Assembly (NCBI RefSeq): GCF_002443295.1
Contig: NZ_BAOS01000045.1
Coordinates: 62,001 to 126,000 of the forward strand
Length of the DNA stretch: 64,000 bases
Direction of reading: 5' to 3'
From: Candidatus Scalindua japonica
GTDB taxonomy: Bacteria; Planctomycetota; Brocadiia; Brocadiales; Scalinduaceae
The first letter of the stretch is position 1, and each line of letters starts with the position of its first letter. The position numbers were made by a program, and so were the translations under genes. Below the pieces are notes generated by a model. The model was not told where the DNA came from and did no database searches. It saw only the letters and a list, made by a program, of their open reading frames with translations. This document shows positions 7,772-17,774 of the stretch, piece after piece.

Positions 7772-9724
7772 ATGTCTCATAAAAATTTACCATTATCGTA
7801 TATTCTCATTGTACTTTTCATGATTGTACCGTTATACGGTTGTAAAGACGGTATCAAGGCATTTGTTAAGAATAGAACAGGTAGTAGTGGTATTTACGAT
7901 GAAGCGGACTCTTCAGATGAGGATGACTTCTTTAGCGATACAGGTGGTAGTAATAATGAAGATGGGGCTGGTTATAGAAATAACACAAGTAGTGTTAATC
8001 GTGATTCTGTTTCTAAAACATCGTATAACACAAAAGGGTTTGGCAGGAGAAGGCGTTCTGTCATAGAAAGCGAGAAAAGTACTGCGGTAACACATTCTCA
8101 AAACATTTCTTTAACCAACGATACTGAGAATAGAAATCGTAATTTGAAAAAGGATAACAATGGGCCTCAATTAGCAAATAAAACAAAATCTGTTATTATA
8201 AATAAACACCCTGATTCAACAGCGAGATCAAATCCTTTGAATGCAAGTGGTAGGTCGAATAACGGTTCTGCCAGTGTCGAGAATAAGATTAAGGGCCTTG
8301 TTACGCAGATAGCAATGGCAGTACCTGCGACAGAAAAATTGAAAATATCAATAGTTGAATTTTCCAATTTTCATGGCGAGACTACAGATTTTACCACTTA
8401 TTTATATGAGGAGTTGGTTACTTTATTTTCATCAAATCCTAAATTTGAAGTGGTAGGCAGCACAAGTAAAATTGGCAAGAAAAGTGCAAAGATCGATGCA
8501 ATAGTGACAGGCTCAGTTATGGGTCTTGAAGATAACGTTAAGGTAAACGCGCGTCTCATGTTAAAAAGAACAGGTATGATTGTTACTGCGGTTTCAACAT
8601 CGTTGCCAAAAGATAAGGCAATAGAGAGGTTGATGGAAAAGAAACATAAAGCCATTAGTGTCAAATCTGAAGGGGATGATTTGTATTCCAAAATTGATGA
8701 CCTGGCTGGGCAGATAGTTAATTGTCTGCAACAAGGTAGAAAATATAAATTAGTCTTGCTTGAATTTACCGATATGAATGGAAAGACCAGTACATTTAGT
8801 AAATTCTTATTTCAGGAGTTAGTAACAAGGCTTTTTCTTGCTAACAATAAAAAGATTGAAATAGTAGACAATAATATTATCAATGAATTTATAAAGGAGC
8901 ATCATATCTCCTTACAGGAGTTGCCTTATCCTGAGTCTTCTAAAAAACTTGCTGAATCTCTTGGGGTAAATTGCATAGTTAAAGGGGTTATTACAGATTT
9001 GGGTAACAGCATAAAATTAAATACCCGTGTAATAACCGCAGAGACTGGTTCTATGTTTGGTGTTGCGGCGGTTGATATTGAGAAGGATGAGAAATTGGCA
9101 AAATTGTTGAGTGAAAAACATAAAGTTGCAAGTTTTGATACTGGAAAAATTGAAACAAAAATTGATGTAGATATAAAAGAAGAACATGCATCGCTCGGGG
9201 CTGCTGATTATGGTACCGTTTTCTTCGAAGAAGACTTTACAAACTATGATGATGGACAGCCTCTTCAGGTGTGGGGTGAAGGCCTGGTTGTCAGAAAAGA
9301 TGAAAGTGATAAATATTTTCTAACCTCGGATGTTGATGATTTTTCAGTTGCCAGTCGTGATATACAATTTCCTGATGAGTTTTCATTTGAATTTGAGGTG
9401 AAAGGGAGCACTAAATATTGGAGCTCAATAAGGTTTAAAGATTCTGATGGTAGTGTGTTTTCCGTGTCATTTCGTCTTTTTCAGGATGTTCTGAGTATAA
9501 CCTTTCCAGGTCCAAAACAGGTTAAAACGGAGATTGATGTGAATAACTATTGTAAGATCAAGATTGTAAGAAAAAATAAATTATATGAACTGCATACGAA
9601 TGATTCACTACTAATAGTAGGTTCATATTCAAAATATAAGACATTTAACTCTTTCGAAATTCACAGTGCATTCAATAGATTTCAGTTTGCCGGTTTTGTA
9701 GCTAATAATTTGGTAGAAAACTAA
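7772..9724 (+). CDS. Lipoprotein with two FlgO-like domains and a C-terminal beta-sandwich
   Basis: Residues 1-24 form a lipoprotein signal (hydrophobic core, then VPLYGC with Cys24). A low-complexity Ser/Asn/Asp-rich linker runs to about residue 165. Two homologous alpha/beta domains follow, near residues 185-290 (LKISIVEFSNFHGETTDFTT, YLYEELVTLF) and 320-445 (YKLVLLEFTDMNGKTSTFSK, FLFQELVTRLF). Both end in '.vkG.v..lg..ikln.R....etG', the FlgO/CsgG-type pattern. From about 480 a jelly-roll-like region starts with VFFEEDFTNYDDGQPL, as in laminin-G/3-keto-disaccharide-hydrolase-like domains that bind glycans. It is probably attached to the outer membrane and linked to glycan export. The duplicated FlgO arrangement is unusual. 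Confidence 0.65.
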   Translation: MSHKNLPLSYILIVLFMIVPLYGCKDGIKAFVKNRTGSSGIYDEADSSDEDDFFSDTGGSNNEDGAGYRNNTSSVNRDSVSKTSYNTKGFGRRRRSVIESEKSTAVTHSQNISLTNDTENRNRNLKKDNNGPQLANKTKSVIINKHPDSTARSNPLNASGRSNNGSASVENKIKGLVTQIAMAVPATEKLKISIVEFSNFHGETTDFTTYLYEELVTLFSSNPKFEVVGSTSKIGKKSAKIDAIVTGSVMGLEDNVKVNARLMLKRTGMIVTAVSTSLPKDKAIERLMEKKHKAISVKSEGDDLYSKIDDLAGQIVNCLQQGRKYKLVLLEFTDMNGKTSTFSKFLFQELVTRLFLANNKKIEIVDNNIINEFIKEHHISLQELPYPESSKKLAESLGVNCIVKGVITDLGNSIKLNTRVITAETGSMFGVAAVDIEKDEKLAKLLSEKHKVASFDTGKIETKIDVDIKEEHASLGAADYGTVFFEEDFTNYDDGQPLQVWGEGLVVRKDESDKYFLTSDVDDFSVASRDIQFPDEFSFEFEVKGSTKYWSSIRFKDSDGSVFSVSFRLFQDVLSITFPGPKQVKTEIDVNNYCKIKIVRKNKLYELHTNDSLLIVGSYSKYKTFNSFEIHSAFNRFQFAGFVANNLVEN

Positions 9725-9734
9725 TATCACAAAC

Positions 9735-11243
9735 ATGAAAATCAGGTCCATCGGTTTTCCAACACTCCGTCAGTACGGTTTGCTTTCTTGTTGCAGGTTT
9801 ATGACTTACAAAACTTATAGACAGGTTAGCGGCCATTTAAAATCTTTTTCTTTGATTAAAACAATCCGAAATTCTTTTCTAGTATTAATTACAATTGTCA
9901 GTGTGATTTCCTTTTTTATTGCTTTCTGTGCAGTACTCGGATATGCAGGAAATAATAACATTAGGGTAATTAATGTAAAGGTTGTTGCCGATGAAGAATT
10001 CAGGGCAAGTGATGAGTGGGTAGATGTGATAGTGGAGAGTTTTAAAAGAACATCTGCTTTTTATGAAGAACAATTTGGTATTAAGTTTAATTTGAAACTG
10101 ATTGGTGAGTGGATTTCGGATAATAATTCCTTTAATATTCAGTCTCTTCTAGAAGAGCTAAGTAATAATGTTGGAAAGGATGGTAGCGAATTAGTTGTTG
10201 GTTTTACTAGACAAGTTTCAAAGTCTCTTAAATGTGTTTTCAGTCGTCCAGCGTTAGGGATTGCACTGCCGTTTAATGATTATGTCATTGTAAGAGCAGA
10301 CAGAAAGAAAGGCTTTGATTATCACATAATGTCGTTAATATTAACCCACGAGTTGGGCCATGCTTTTGGGGCGTTGCACGTCCGTGACTCTACTTCTGTT
10401 ATGAATATATCGGTTAACAATCATACTGTTTTCCGGTTTGATGATAGAAACAGCAAGCTAATCAGATTGACAAAGTTTGTAGATTTTAATAAAGGTGTTA
10501 CTTCATTAAAAAAGAGCTGTCTTGAACAAATAATTGGTTTATATAGAGATGGCTTCGAAGTCGATTATGAGAACGCGACCAGACACCTGCTGATTGGTTC
10601 TATATTCAGTGAACAGGGAATGATAGATGAAGCTATTTTGGAATATAAGGAGGCTGTTAAAATAGACCGGAAAGACCCGGAATCACTTACGCGCCTTGGT
10701 GTTGCATATGCAGGCAAGGGGTTATTGGATGACGCAATAAAGGTGTTAAGTAAGGCCGTCAGGCTTGATTCGATTAATGGAGCGGCCCATGTTAACCTTG
10801 GTATGGTGCTTGTCAGAAAGGGTAAACAGGAAGAGGCGATAGACCATTTGAGGAAAGCTATAGAAATCAATAGTATTAATCCTGAAGCTCATTGCATTTT
10901 AGGTGGTATATATATCCAAAAAGGATTATTCGATAAGGCTATTTTTGAGTGTAAGAAGGCTTTGGATTATAACCATATCTATTCTGATGCCTATTATAAT
11001 CTGGGTATTGCTTATCACAGTAAATTGATGTATGATGAAGCTATAACTGCATATAAGAAAGCAATTGAGATAGAATATAAAAACACTATGGCGAGAAATA
11101 ATCTAGGTTTGGCTTATTATGAACAGGGAATGTTAGAAGAGGCAGAATCTGAATATATTAAATTATTGAGGGTTGATCCCGGAAATCAAATGGCGCTTAA
11201 TAATTATCAGGCAGTATTATTTGCAAAGAAGGAGGGGTTATAA
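9735..11243 (+). CDS. Membrane-anchored metzincin-type zinc metalloprotease with TPR repeats
   Basis: Residues about 48-72 are a transmembrane or signal segment. The catalytic domain follows, with zinc site HELGHAFGALH near residues 204-214 (HExxHxxGxxH) and a Met-turn TSVMNIS about 15 residues later, both defining metzincins. From about residue 275 to the end there are roughly six TPR motifs (for example EAILEYKEAVKIDRKDPESL and DAIKVLSKAVRLDSINGAAH), ending in LRVDPGNQMALNNYQ. It starts 10 bases after the lipoprotein gene, and its stop overlaps the wza start by one base, so it is co-translated with the exporter. The protease domain should face the periplasm. The substrate is unknown. Confidence 0.8.
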   Translation: MKIRSIGFPTLRQYGLLSCCRFMTYKTYRQVSGHLKSFSLIKTIRNSFLVLITIVSVISFFIAFCAVLGYAGNNNIRVINVKVVADEEFRASDEWVDVIVESFKRTSAFYEEQFGIKFNLKLIGEWISDNNSFNIQSLLEELSNNVGKDGSELVVGFTRQVSKSLKCVFSRPALGIALPFNDYVIVRADRKKGFDYHIMSLILTHELGHAFGALHVRDSTSVMNISVNNHTVFRFDDRNSKLIRLTKFVDFNKGVTSLKKSCLEQIIGLYRDGFEVDYENATRHLLIGSIFSEQGMIDEAILEYKEAVKIDRKDPESLTRLGVAYAGKGLLDDAIKVLSKAVRLDSINGAAHVNLGMVLVRKGKQEEAIDHLRKAIEINSINPEAHCILGGIYIQKGLFDKAIFECKKALDYNHIYSDAYYNLGIAYHSKLMYDEAITAYKKAIEIEYKNTMARNNLGLAYYEQGMLEEAESEYIKLLRVDPGNQMALNNYQAVLFAKKEGL

Positions 11244-12394
11244 TGAGAAAATCTCTAACAAGGTTAAAATGGCAAACAATTTGCGGGCTTATGATTGTTT
11301 GTTTGTTGTTTTCTTACTGTAGCTGTATTTTCGCTCAGACAGTCTATAACATGTCTCAACATTCACAATCTACTCAAGGTGTTCCGGGTGGAGTTGGATA
11401 CAATAGCAACTCATTACTGGGACAGGATTATTTGATTGGGCCCGGAGATGTGCTTGACATAAAAATATTTGATTCGGAGGATTTAAACAGAACGGTACGT
11501 GTTGGGGGGGATGGTTATATATCATTACCGTTGATAGGCAGTATAATCGCCGGTGGCTTGAACGTTTCTGAGCTGGAGTTTAACATGGCCTATGAATATT
11601 CAAAGAAATATTTGCAGAATCCCCAGATTTCGGTATACGTCCAGGAGTTTCACAGTAAAAGGGTGGCAGTACTGGGTGAAGTGAAAAACCCGCAATTGCT
11701 GGAAATGACAAGAAACAGTAGTAATCTTCTGGAGATGATAAGTTTGTGTGGTGGTGTTACTAAAGATGCCGGAGATTTGATTTATATAATACGCCATACA
11801 GAACAGTATGACGCTTCTGGCAGGAGTGATGATACCCATGCGGTTCATTATAGTAACACAGATGATAGAAGTTATGGAAGAGTAACTGAGGATGTCCATG
11901 GGTCCAATGGTAGTTGGGATGAAGAAGACTATTTACAGGCCAGGGATGAGGTAATTACTGTAAATATCTCAGAACTGGTTAAATATCAGAATCCTCTTTC
12001 AAACGTGGATATTCTGCCTGGTGATATGATAAGCGTTCCTCCTGCATCTTTCTATTTTGTATTTGGGGAAGTGGACAAACCAGGCGCTTTTCAGTTAAAA
12101 ACGAATATGACTGCATTACAGGCTTTATCACAGGCTGGCAGTTTCTCAAGTGTTGCAAAAAATAAAATCAAATTGATAAGAGAAGATCTTGAGAATAGAG
12201 AGAAAATTATTACTACTTTAGATGTTAGGCGATTAGCAAAAGGTGAGGATGAAGATGTTAGAATTATTGGTGGAGATGTTCTTCTTGTCGGTAAGAGTAG
12301 TTTTAAAGAGGTGCGTAATCAATTATTGGCCTTCTCAAACTCTGCCGTTACGGCCTTTACAACTGCCTATGCATACGACAGTTTCCGAGATTGA
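11243..12394 (+). CDS. wza: Polysaccharide export outer-membrane protein (Wza family)
   Basis: The 383-residue protein has an N-terminal signal with possible lipobox (FSYCSC). A polysaccharide-export domain follows (LIGPGDVLDIKIFDSEDLNR, VGGDGYISLPLIG) at about residues 65-130. Then come two SLBB domains (RVAVLGEVKNPQLLEM near 137 and FYFVFGEVDKPGAFQLK near 270). An Asp/His/Tyr-rich insert of about 50 residues (DASGRSDDTHAVHYSNTDD) splits the first SLBB and is atypical. Wza forms the outer-membrane pore for exopolysaccharide and works with the Wzc-type kinase encoded next. Confidence 0.92.
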   Translation: MRKSLTRLKWQTICGLMIVCLLFSYCSCIFAQTVYNMSQHSQSTQGVPGGVGYNSNSLLGQDYLIGPGDVLDIKIFDSEDLNRTVRVGGDGYISLPLIGSIIAGGLNVSELEFNMAYEYSKKYLQNPQISVYVQEFHSKRVAVLGEVKNPQLLEMTRNSSNLLEMISLCGGVTKDAGDLIYIIRHTEQYDASGRSDDTHAVHYSNTDDRSYGRVTEDVHGSNGSWDEEDYLQARDEVITVNISELVKYQNPLSNVDILPGDMISVPPASFYFVFGEVDKPGAFQLKTNMTALQALSQAGSFSSVAKNKIKLIREDLENREKIITTLDVRRLAKGEDEDVRIIGGDVLLVGKSSFKEVRNQLLAFSNSAVTAFTTAYAYDSFRD

Positions 12395-12642
12395 TATTAT
12401 AGGAAACTACCACTTATTGCGAGTTCCTGACATGTCCGTTTGAATGACAGTAGGTCTGTCGAGTTTAGGGGGATATTGTTGTGTCTTTGTGTGAGCCGAA
12501 TTTATTATTTGATGTTCAATATGTGTTGTTTATTTATTTAGATAGGTGTTCATTCACTTTATCCAGGCAACAAATAATTAATTACTTTTTGAATTATGTT
12601 TAGCAGAACCAGGAAACAAGCAACCATAGAGAGCTAAATCCT

Positions 12643-14850
12643 ATGAATAACGATTCATTTCTAAATCAAACCCAAGACCCTTCTAATTATTATAGCGGCA
12701 AGACTTCCTCTCTTGATGAGATACATCTCAGGGATTACTTTCGCGTGGTTATGCACCGTAAATGGGTAATTGTTGCCATTTTTACAATTACAGTGCTGTT
12801 GGTTACGCTCTATACGTTTAAACAGAAACCTATATTTCAGGCAGTTACAACTATCAGGATATTTAAAGAAGCGCCAAAGGTACTCTCCTTCGAAGAGGTG
12901 ATGAGTACAGAAGGAGGACGGACTGATTTCTACAAAACTGAATGTGAGGTATTAAAAAGCCTTACACTTGCCAAGAGGGTGGTTGACAGTTTAAGGCTTG
13001 ACTTGGATCCGGAGTTCATAGGCAATAGCAAAGCTTTAGATGGAAGTGTTAATAAATCAGTTAGTATGGACAGACTGGCAAGACAACTTTTGGGGAGGAC
13101 AGAAATATTGTCTGTCAGAAATAGTCAATTGGTGAAGATTAAAGTTAGCACAGGATATCCTGAACTATGTAAGAAAATTGCTGATACTATAGCAGATGAG
13201 TACATTAAAAAGAACCTTGAAGACAAAGTTCTGACTACTTCGGGCGCAACAGATGAGATAGTTGAACAATTGAAAGAGATTAAGATAAAGATCGAAGATT
13301 CAGAGAAAAAATTGTATAAATATGCACGTGAGAATGATATCGTTGCCATGGATGCAAGCCAAAGTATAATTTTGAAAGAACTGACTACAATCTCAGATGA
13401 ATTGACAAGGGCGGAGGCAGAACGTATTGGCAAAGAGATCAGGTTTCTGGCAGTACAGAATAGTGACGACCTTTCTTCTTTACCGGGGATAGCAGATAAT
13501 AAATTAATTAATGAATTGAAGTTGGAATATACGAGGCTTAATGCAAAGTATGCCAGTGAGCTTGGCAGAGTCAAGGAAGATCACCCGCTGGTGCAGAGGC
13601 TTAAGACTGAAAAAAGTCTTATCGAACAGGAGATAAAGGATGAACAGGGGTGGCTGGGGAAGGCAATTAAGGCAGAGTATCAGGAGGCTGTTGGTAAAGA
13701 AAAAGGTCTTCGGCAGCACCTGGAGGAGCTTAAAAGGGAAAACAATCGATTGGAAGGGAAATCAATCAGTTACAAGGTGCTGAAACGTGAGGTGGATGCA
13801 AATACACAGCTATACGAAGGGCTGCTTCAAAGGATGAAGCAGGCAACCGTATCGTCACAAATAAAGACTACAAATGTTCAAATAGTTGATAGGGCGGCAT
13901 TGCCTACCAGACCTGTTAAACCAAAAAAAAGGTTAAATGTGTTCCTCTCTATGGTTGTAGGGTTGGTAATGGGAACAGGTATTGCCTTCTTTTTAGAATA
14001 CCTTGATAATACAATTAAAAGCGCAGATGATGTTGAGAAACATCTTAATGCTACAGTACTAGGTGTATTAGAGAAGGTAGAAGTGGAGAGGGATGAGGTG
14101 GAGAACTTTGATACCATTTTGCACGAATTACCCAAGTCAACATTTGCGGAAGCAGTGCGTAATGTAAGGACCGGTATCATGCTGTCATCTGCAGATAATC
14201 CCAAGAGGATAATGCTGGTTACAAGCACGACTCCCAGTGAGGGAAAAACATTTGTAGCGAGTAACCTTGCTATTGTAATAGCTAAGACCGGCAAGAAAAC
14301 ATTGATTGTGGATTGTGACTTTCGTAAGCCCAGGGTGCATAAAGCCTTTAATATTCAGATGATGCCTGGTTTAACTAATCATATTCTTGGAGATAATGAT
14401 TTGGATTCAATCATTAAACATACGGCCATTCCTAACATCAGTGTTATTACATGCGGCCTTATTCCGCCAAACCCTTCGGAGATGTTGGGGTCTCACAGTA
14501 TGGAAAAATTTTGTAAGGAGATAATGGATAGGTTTGATACTGTAATACTTGATACACCTCCTGCTATGGCAGTTACTGATACAATTGTTCTCTCTAACAT
14601 GGTTGACGGAATAATTTACGTAATCAAATCAGGTAAGATATCAAAAGAATCTGCCAGAAGGTCTCTCCATCAATTTGCAGGTAAAAAGGCTGAAGTGTTG
14701 GGTGTAGTTATAAATAGTGTAGATGCTGCCAGGGGCGACTTTTATGGGTATGGGTATGGGTATGGGTATGGTGTGGAGGAAAAGGGGAAAAAGGGAATAA
14801 TAGAGAGAATGAAGTGGACGAAGGGAAAAGAAAAGGTAGAAAATACCTGA
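12643..14850 (+). CDS. wzc: Polysaccharide co-polymerase with tyrosine autokinase domain (Wzc type)
   Basis: This 735-residue protein contains a Wzz chain-length domain with a first transmembrane helix near residues 41-60. A long periplasmic coiled coil (about 195-400) and a second helix near 430-452 follow. The cytoplasmic BY-kinase has Walker A (TTPSEGKTF, about 528), Walker A' (LIVDCDFRKP, about 554) and Walker B (VILDTPPA, about 635). A tyrosine cluster GYGYGYGYGYG sits at about 700-710 near the C-terminus and is the expected autophosphorylation tail. It controls chain length and export with Wza. The 248-base gap before it has no recognisable feature. Confidence 0.95.
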   Translation: MNNDSFLNQTQDPSNYYSGKTSSLDEIHLRDYFRVVMHRKWVIVAIFTITVLLVTLYTFKQKPIFQAVTTIRIFKEAPKVLSFEEVMSTEGGRTDFYKTECEVLKSLTLAKRVVDSLRLDLDPEFIGNSKALDGSVNKSVSMDRLARQLLGRTEILSVRNSQLVKIKVSTGYPELCKKIADTIADEYIKKNLEDKVLTTSGATDEIVEQLKEIKIKIEDSEKKLYKYARENDIVAMDASQSIILKELTTISDELTRAEAERIGKEIRFLAVQNSDDLSSLPGIADNKLINELKLEYTRLNAKYASELGRVKEDHPLVQRLKTEKSLIEQEIKDEQGWLGKAIKAEYQEAVGKEKGLRQHLEELKRENNRLEGKSISYKVLKREVDANTQLYEGLLQRMKQATVSSQIKTTNVQIVDRAALPTRPVKPKKRLNVFLSMVVGLVMGTGIAFFLEYLDNTIKSADDVEKHLNATVLGVLEKVEVERDEVENFDTILHELPKSTFAEAVRNVRTGIMLSSADNPKRIMLVTSTTPSEGKTFVASNLAIVIAKTGKKTLIVDCDFRKPRVHKAFNIQMMPGLTNHILGDNDLDSIIKHTAIPNISVITCGLIPPNPSEMLGSHSMEKFCKEIMDRFDTVILDTPPAMAVTDTIVLSNMVDGIIYVIKSGKISKESARRSLHQFAGKKAEVLGVVINSVDAARGDFYGYGYGYGYGVEEKGKKGIIERMKWTKGKEKVENT
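14743..14772 (+). repeat. Hexanucleotide repeat encoding the Wzc tyrosine tail
   Basis: Four exact TATGGG units are followed by one TATGGT. They encode alternating Tyr-Gly in the kinase tail. Perfect short repeats can gain or lose units by slippage without changing frame, so the number of phosphorylatable tyrosines could vary between strains. Confidence 0.85.
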
Positions 14851-15013
14851 AATCGAATTCGTATTTAATATGATTTTAATTTTGTTTCTTGTTTGATGTA
14901 TGTGCTGGTAGTTTCAAGTCGTAAGGATTGACCTTTGGCAGATGTAAGTCATATGACAGCGTAGCCGTAATTTTGTTTCACATCAACTTTAACTGACCGT
15001 GAACGAATAACTA

Positions 15014-16555
15014 ATGTTAACAAGATTTCCTTTAATTGCCGATAGAGTCATAGAGTGGGGTATTATCTTTCTTTTAGTATTTACACCACTTGCGTTACCA
15101 ACAAGGTATGGTCTTCTGCACCTTTGGGTCTACACGATAATAGAGATAACAATATTCGTTTTAGTAATAATATGGTTACTTAAGCGGATTATAATTGCGA
15201 TAAATGCAAACTCTGATCTCCGAATTCCAAACTCTATAATTATCAATCGCTTCGGTTTTGTAAAAACTCCTCTGAATATTCCAATTATATTGTTTGTTGG
15301 TCTTATTATACTTCAGCTTATACCGCTTCCGCCGGGTGCTCTCAAACTGCTAAGTGCCAATACGTATTATCTATATCAAAACAGCAACCCGTTACCGGCA
15401 ACCCGCAACCAGAACTTAGAAATTTCACCTACAAAATTACCAATCTCCAATGAGCAACCTGACATCCAAACTCAGCGGTCTGAAATCAGTGATTGGTTGC
15501 CAATCACTATCTATCACTACGCTACTAAATCAGAGTTTATCATGATCCTTGCATATATAGGCATGTTTTTCCTTGTTACGAATACACCAGGTTTAAGAAT
15601 AGATCGTTTTTTGCTTATTATTATGGGTGTAGGATTCTTTGTCTCTTTTCTGGGTATTTTACAGAAATTTGCTGGTGCTGATAAGATATACTGGTTATTA
15701 GATTCACCTGGTCCGAGCTTTTTTGGTTCTTTTATAAATCGTAACCATTTTGCCGGTTATATAATAATGGTAATACCACTCTCTTTGGGTTTGCTGATCT
15801 CCAGATTTGGGAGTATTACATTTCATAAGACTATGACATGGCGAGTAATTTTTACAGAATTTGAATCTCATATTCTTGGTAACGGTTTATTGGTATTCGC
15901 CATTATGATTATGGTTTCTGCTTTATTCCTTTCGCTGTCACGTGGAGGCATATTGTCATTTGCTGTTACAATAGTTGTGTTTGTGACCATTATCAGTCTC
16001 AGTAGAAAAACCAGGAGTATTATAAGTAAAGGACGCAAGGTAACGATCATTACGTTGTTTCTGGCTTTTATACTTCTTGTTTGGCTTGGTATTGGTCCTG
16101 TCATGGAAAGATTGTCTGATATTTCGTCACCTGACAGGAATCAAGTCTTTCAAGATACAATTGATATGACCAAAGATTTTCCTCTTCTTGGGTCTGGGCT
16201 TGGTACCTTTCAGCACCTTTTTCCGAAATATAAAACCCTGGAGAGGCAACAATTTTATGACCATGCACATAATGATTATGTCGAACTTTTATCAGATAGC
16301 GGTCTTATAGGGTTTATTTTAATAATAGGCAGTATTATCATATTTATCAGGAAGATATTGGTTAGATGGTGGGAAAGGGGAGACTCTTTTGCTAAAGGTG
16401 TTACACTCGGAGGATTTTGCGGGATTATTGCGATCCTTTGCCACAGTGTTACGGATTTTAATCTGCATATTCCGGCCAATGCTCTTTTCCTCTCTTTTCT
16501 TCTTGGCCTTACATGGAACGCTGTCAATCGGGAAAGTAGTTATAATGAGAATTAG
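15014..16555 (+). CDS. O-antigen ligase/polymerase family membrane protein (Wzy_C)
   Basis: The 513-residue protein has about 10-12 hydrophobic segments. The Wzy_C signature occupies roughly residues 200-440, with FGSFINRNHFAGY near 235 and the periplasmic loop HAHNDYVELLSDSG near 418. Such proteins polymerise lipid-linked repeat units or ligate glycans to a carrier. An odd polar insert of about 45 residues lies near 120-165 (NSNPLPATRNQNLEISPTKL), between helices. A TPR gene follows directly, an arrangement common for ligase/polymerase pairs. A second polymerase candidate lies at 42918-44387. Confidence 0.85.
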   Translation: MLTRFPLIADRVIEWGIIFLLVFTPLALPTRYGLLHLWVYTIIEITIFVLVIIWLLKRIIIAINANSDLRIPNSIIINRFGFVKTPLNIPIILFVGLIILQLIPLPPGALKLLSANTYYLYQNSNPLPATRNQNLEISPTKLPISNEQPDIQTQRSEISDWLPITIYHYATKSEFIMILAYIGMFFLVTNTPGLRIDRFLLIIMGVGFFVSFLGILQKFAGADKIYWLLDSPGPSFFGSFINRNHFAGYIIMVIPLSLGLLISRFGSITFHKTMTWRVIFTEFESHILGNGLLVFAIMIMVSALFLSLSRGGILSFAVTIVVFVTIISLSRKTRSIISKGRKVTIITLFLAFILLVWLGIGPVMERLSDISSPDRNQVFQDTIDMTKDFPLLGSGLGTFQHLFPKYKTLERQQFYDHAHNDYVELLSDSGLIGFILIIGSIIIFIRKILVRWWERGDSFAKGVTLGGFCGIIAILCHSVTDFNLHIPANALFLSFLLGLTWNAVNRESSYNEN

Positions 16556-16619
16556 TAATTAATAGTCTCCTGATCTCCTTATAGACATTTCTTTTACTGT
16601 TGTTTATGATAATTTTAAG

Positions 16620-17774
16620 ATGCTTAGGACAAAATCAATACTCAGGCCAGAGATATTTCTCACTTTCTTTCTTATTGTTCTTACAATATTAGTGTCTGTC
16701 TTTGTTGTTAAAAATTTTGCTGGCAATCTATACTATCATAAATGGGAAGGTTTGCCTCAGAGAGATGAGGATAGTATTGCCATTCTGGAAGACAAAACGG
16801 CAAAGTTTATTCCATCTAAATCAGATACTTTTTATCAACTGGGGAAATATTATCACAATAAAGCGTTTACCGCTGATTCTCTTGAGGAACAGTTGGAAAT
16901 ATTCAAGAAAGCAGAGCAATTTCTAACCAGGGCAATCTTGCTACAGCCTGGCAATAGCTACTATCTGGCAGAATATGCGCGTGTGGTTGGTAATCAGGGA
17001 GATGCTGGCATGGCGATCAACTATTTTGAAAGATCAACAACTTTGTCAAGAACAGACGCTCTTATTCACAAGATTTATGCAAGGTGGTCCCTCTATCGTG
17101 CACAGAGTGTTTTCAGGATTGAAGATTTGGACTTCCTTGTAAAGATGTACAATAATCCGGAGCAGACGATTCCCTTTTATGAAGAGCGTTTGATTGACGG
17201 AATTATGACTAAGACATTTATAAATATTGCTGAAAGGGAATGGGGTGAGGTACTGCGGTTAGGTATTCCAAAGAGTCGGAGAACATACAGAAACCTTGGC
17301 GATTTGTATATGATGACATGTAAGCTTAATAAAGCAATTGAAAATTATAGACATTCAGAAAGTAGTATTAGATTAATAAACAGCTATTTTATTAAACAGG
17401 ATTTTACAACTCTTTTTAGTGTGGTTAAACACATTATAGGGGCAAAAAATCGTGTTTTCTTATCAAGATGGGATGAAATCAGAAAGCTTCTTGAAAGGAT
17501 TACTATTTTCGACAGAAATAGTTATGAAGCATTTTACTGGTTGGGTCAAGGACATTATCAACAAAACATGTTCAATGAGGCGATTAATGTTTTGGAAAAG
17601 GTGACAACCCTGAAACCTGATCATGTAAATGGACATTTGTTTCTTGCTAAATCATATGAAGCTGTAAAAAAAAGTGAGAAGGCTATTCATGAATATACAG
17701 AGGTTTTAAAACTAAAACCAGGCCATAAAGAGGCAAGTGAACTACTCAGTAGAGCCATTAAAAGCAAATTATAG
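16620..17774 (+). CDS. Membrane-anchored TPR protein next to the polymerase
   Basis: The 384-residue protein has one N-terminal hydrophobic helix (ILRPEIFLTFFLIVLTILVS, residues about 6-27). TPR-like helical repeats follow near residues 60-140 and, more clearly, 300-380 (EAFYWLGQGHYQQNMFNEAI, AIHEYTEVLKLKPGHKEASE). It is probably a periplasmic scaffold for the upstream Wzy/ligase protein. Function beyond protein binding cannot be read from the sequence. Confidence 0.7.
   Translation: MLRTKSILRPEIFLTFFLIVLTILVSVFVVKNFAGNLYYHKWEGLPQRDEDSIAILEDKTAKFIPSKSDTFYQLGKYYHNKAFTADSLEEQLEIFKKAEQFLTRAILLQPGNSYYLAEYARVVGNQGDAGMAINYFERSTTLSRTDALIHKIYARWSLYRAQSVFRIEDLDFLVKMYNNPEQTIPFYEERLIDGIMTKTFINIAEREWGEVLRLGIPKSRRTYRNLGDLYMMTCKLNKAIENYRHSESSIRLINSYFIKQDFTTLFSVVKHIIGAKNRVFLSRWDEIRKLLERITIFDRNSYEAFYWLGQGHYQQNMFNEAINVLEKVTTLKPDHVNGHLFLAKSYEAVKKSEKAIHEYTEVLKLKPGHKEASELLSRAIKSKL

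Noticed and set aside
14743-14772. CRISPR-like or regulatory repeat
   Set aside because: The units are 6 bases, contiguous and in frame, encoding the Wzc tyrosine tail.
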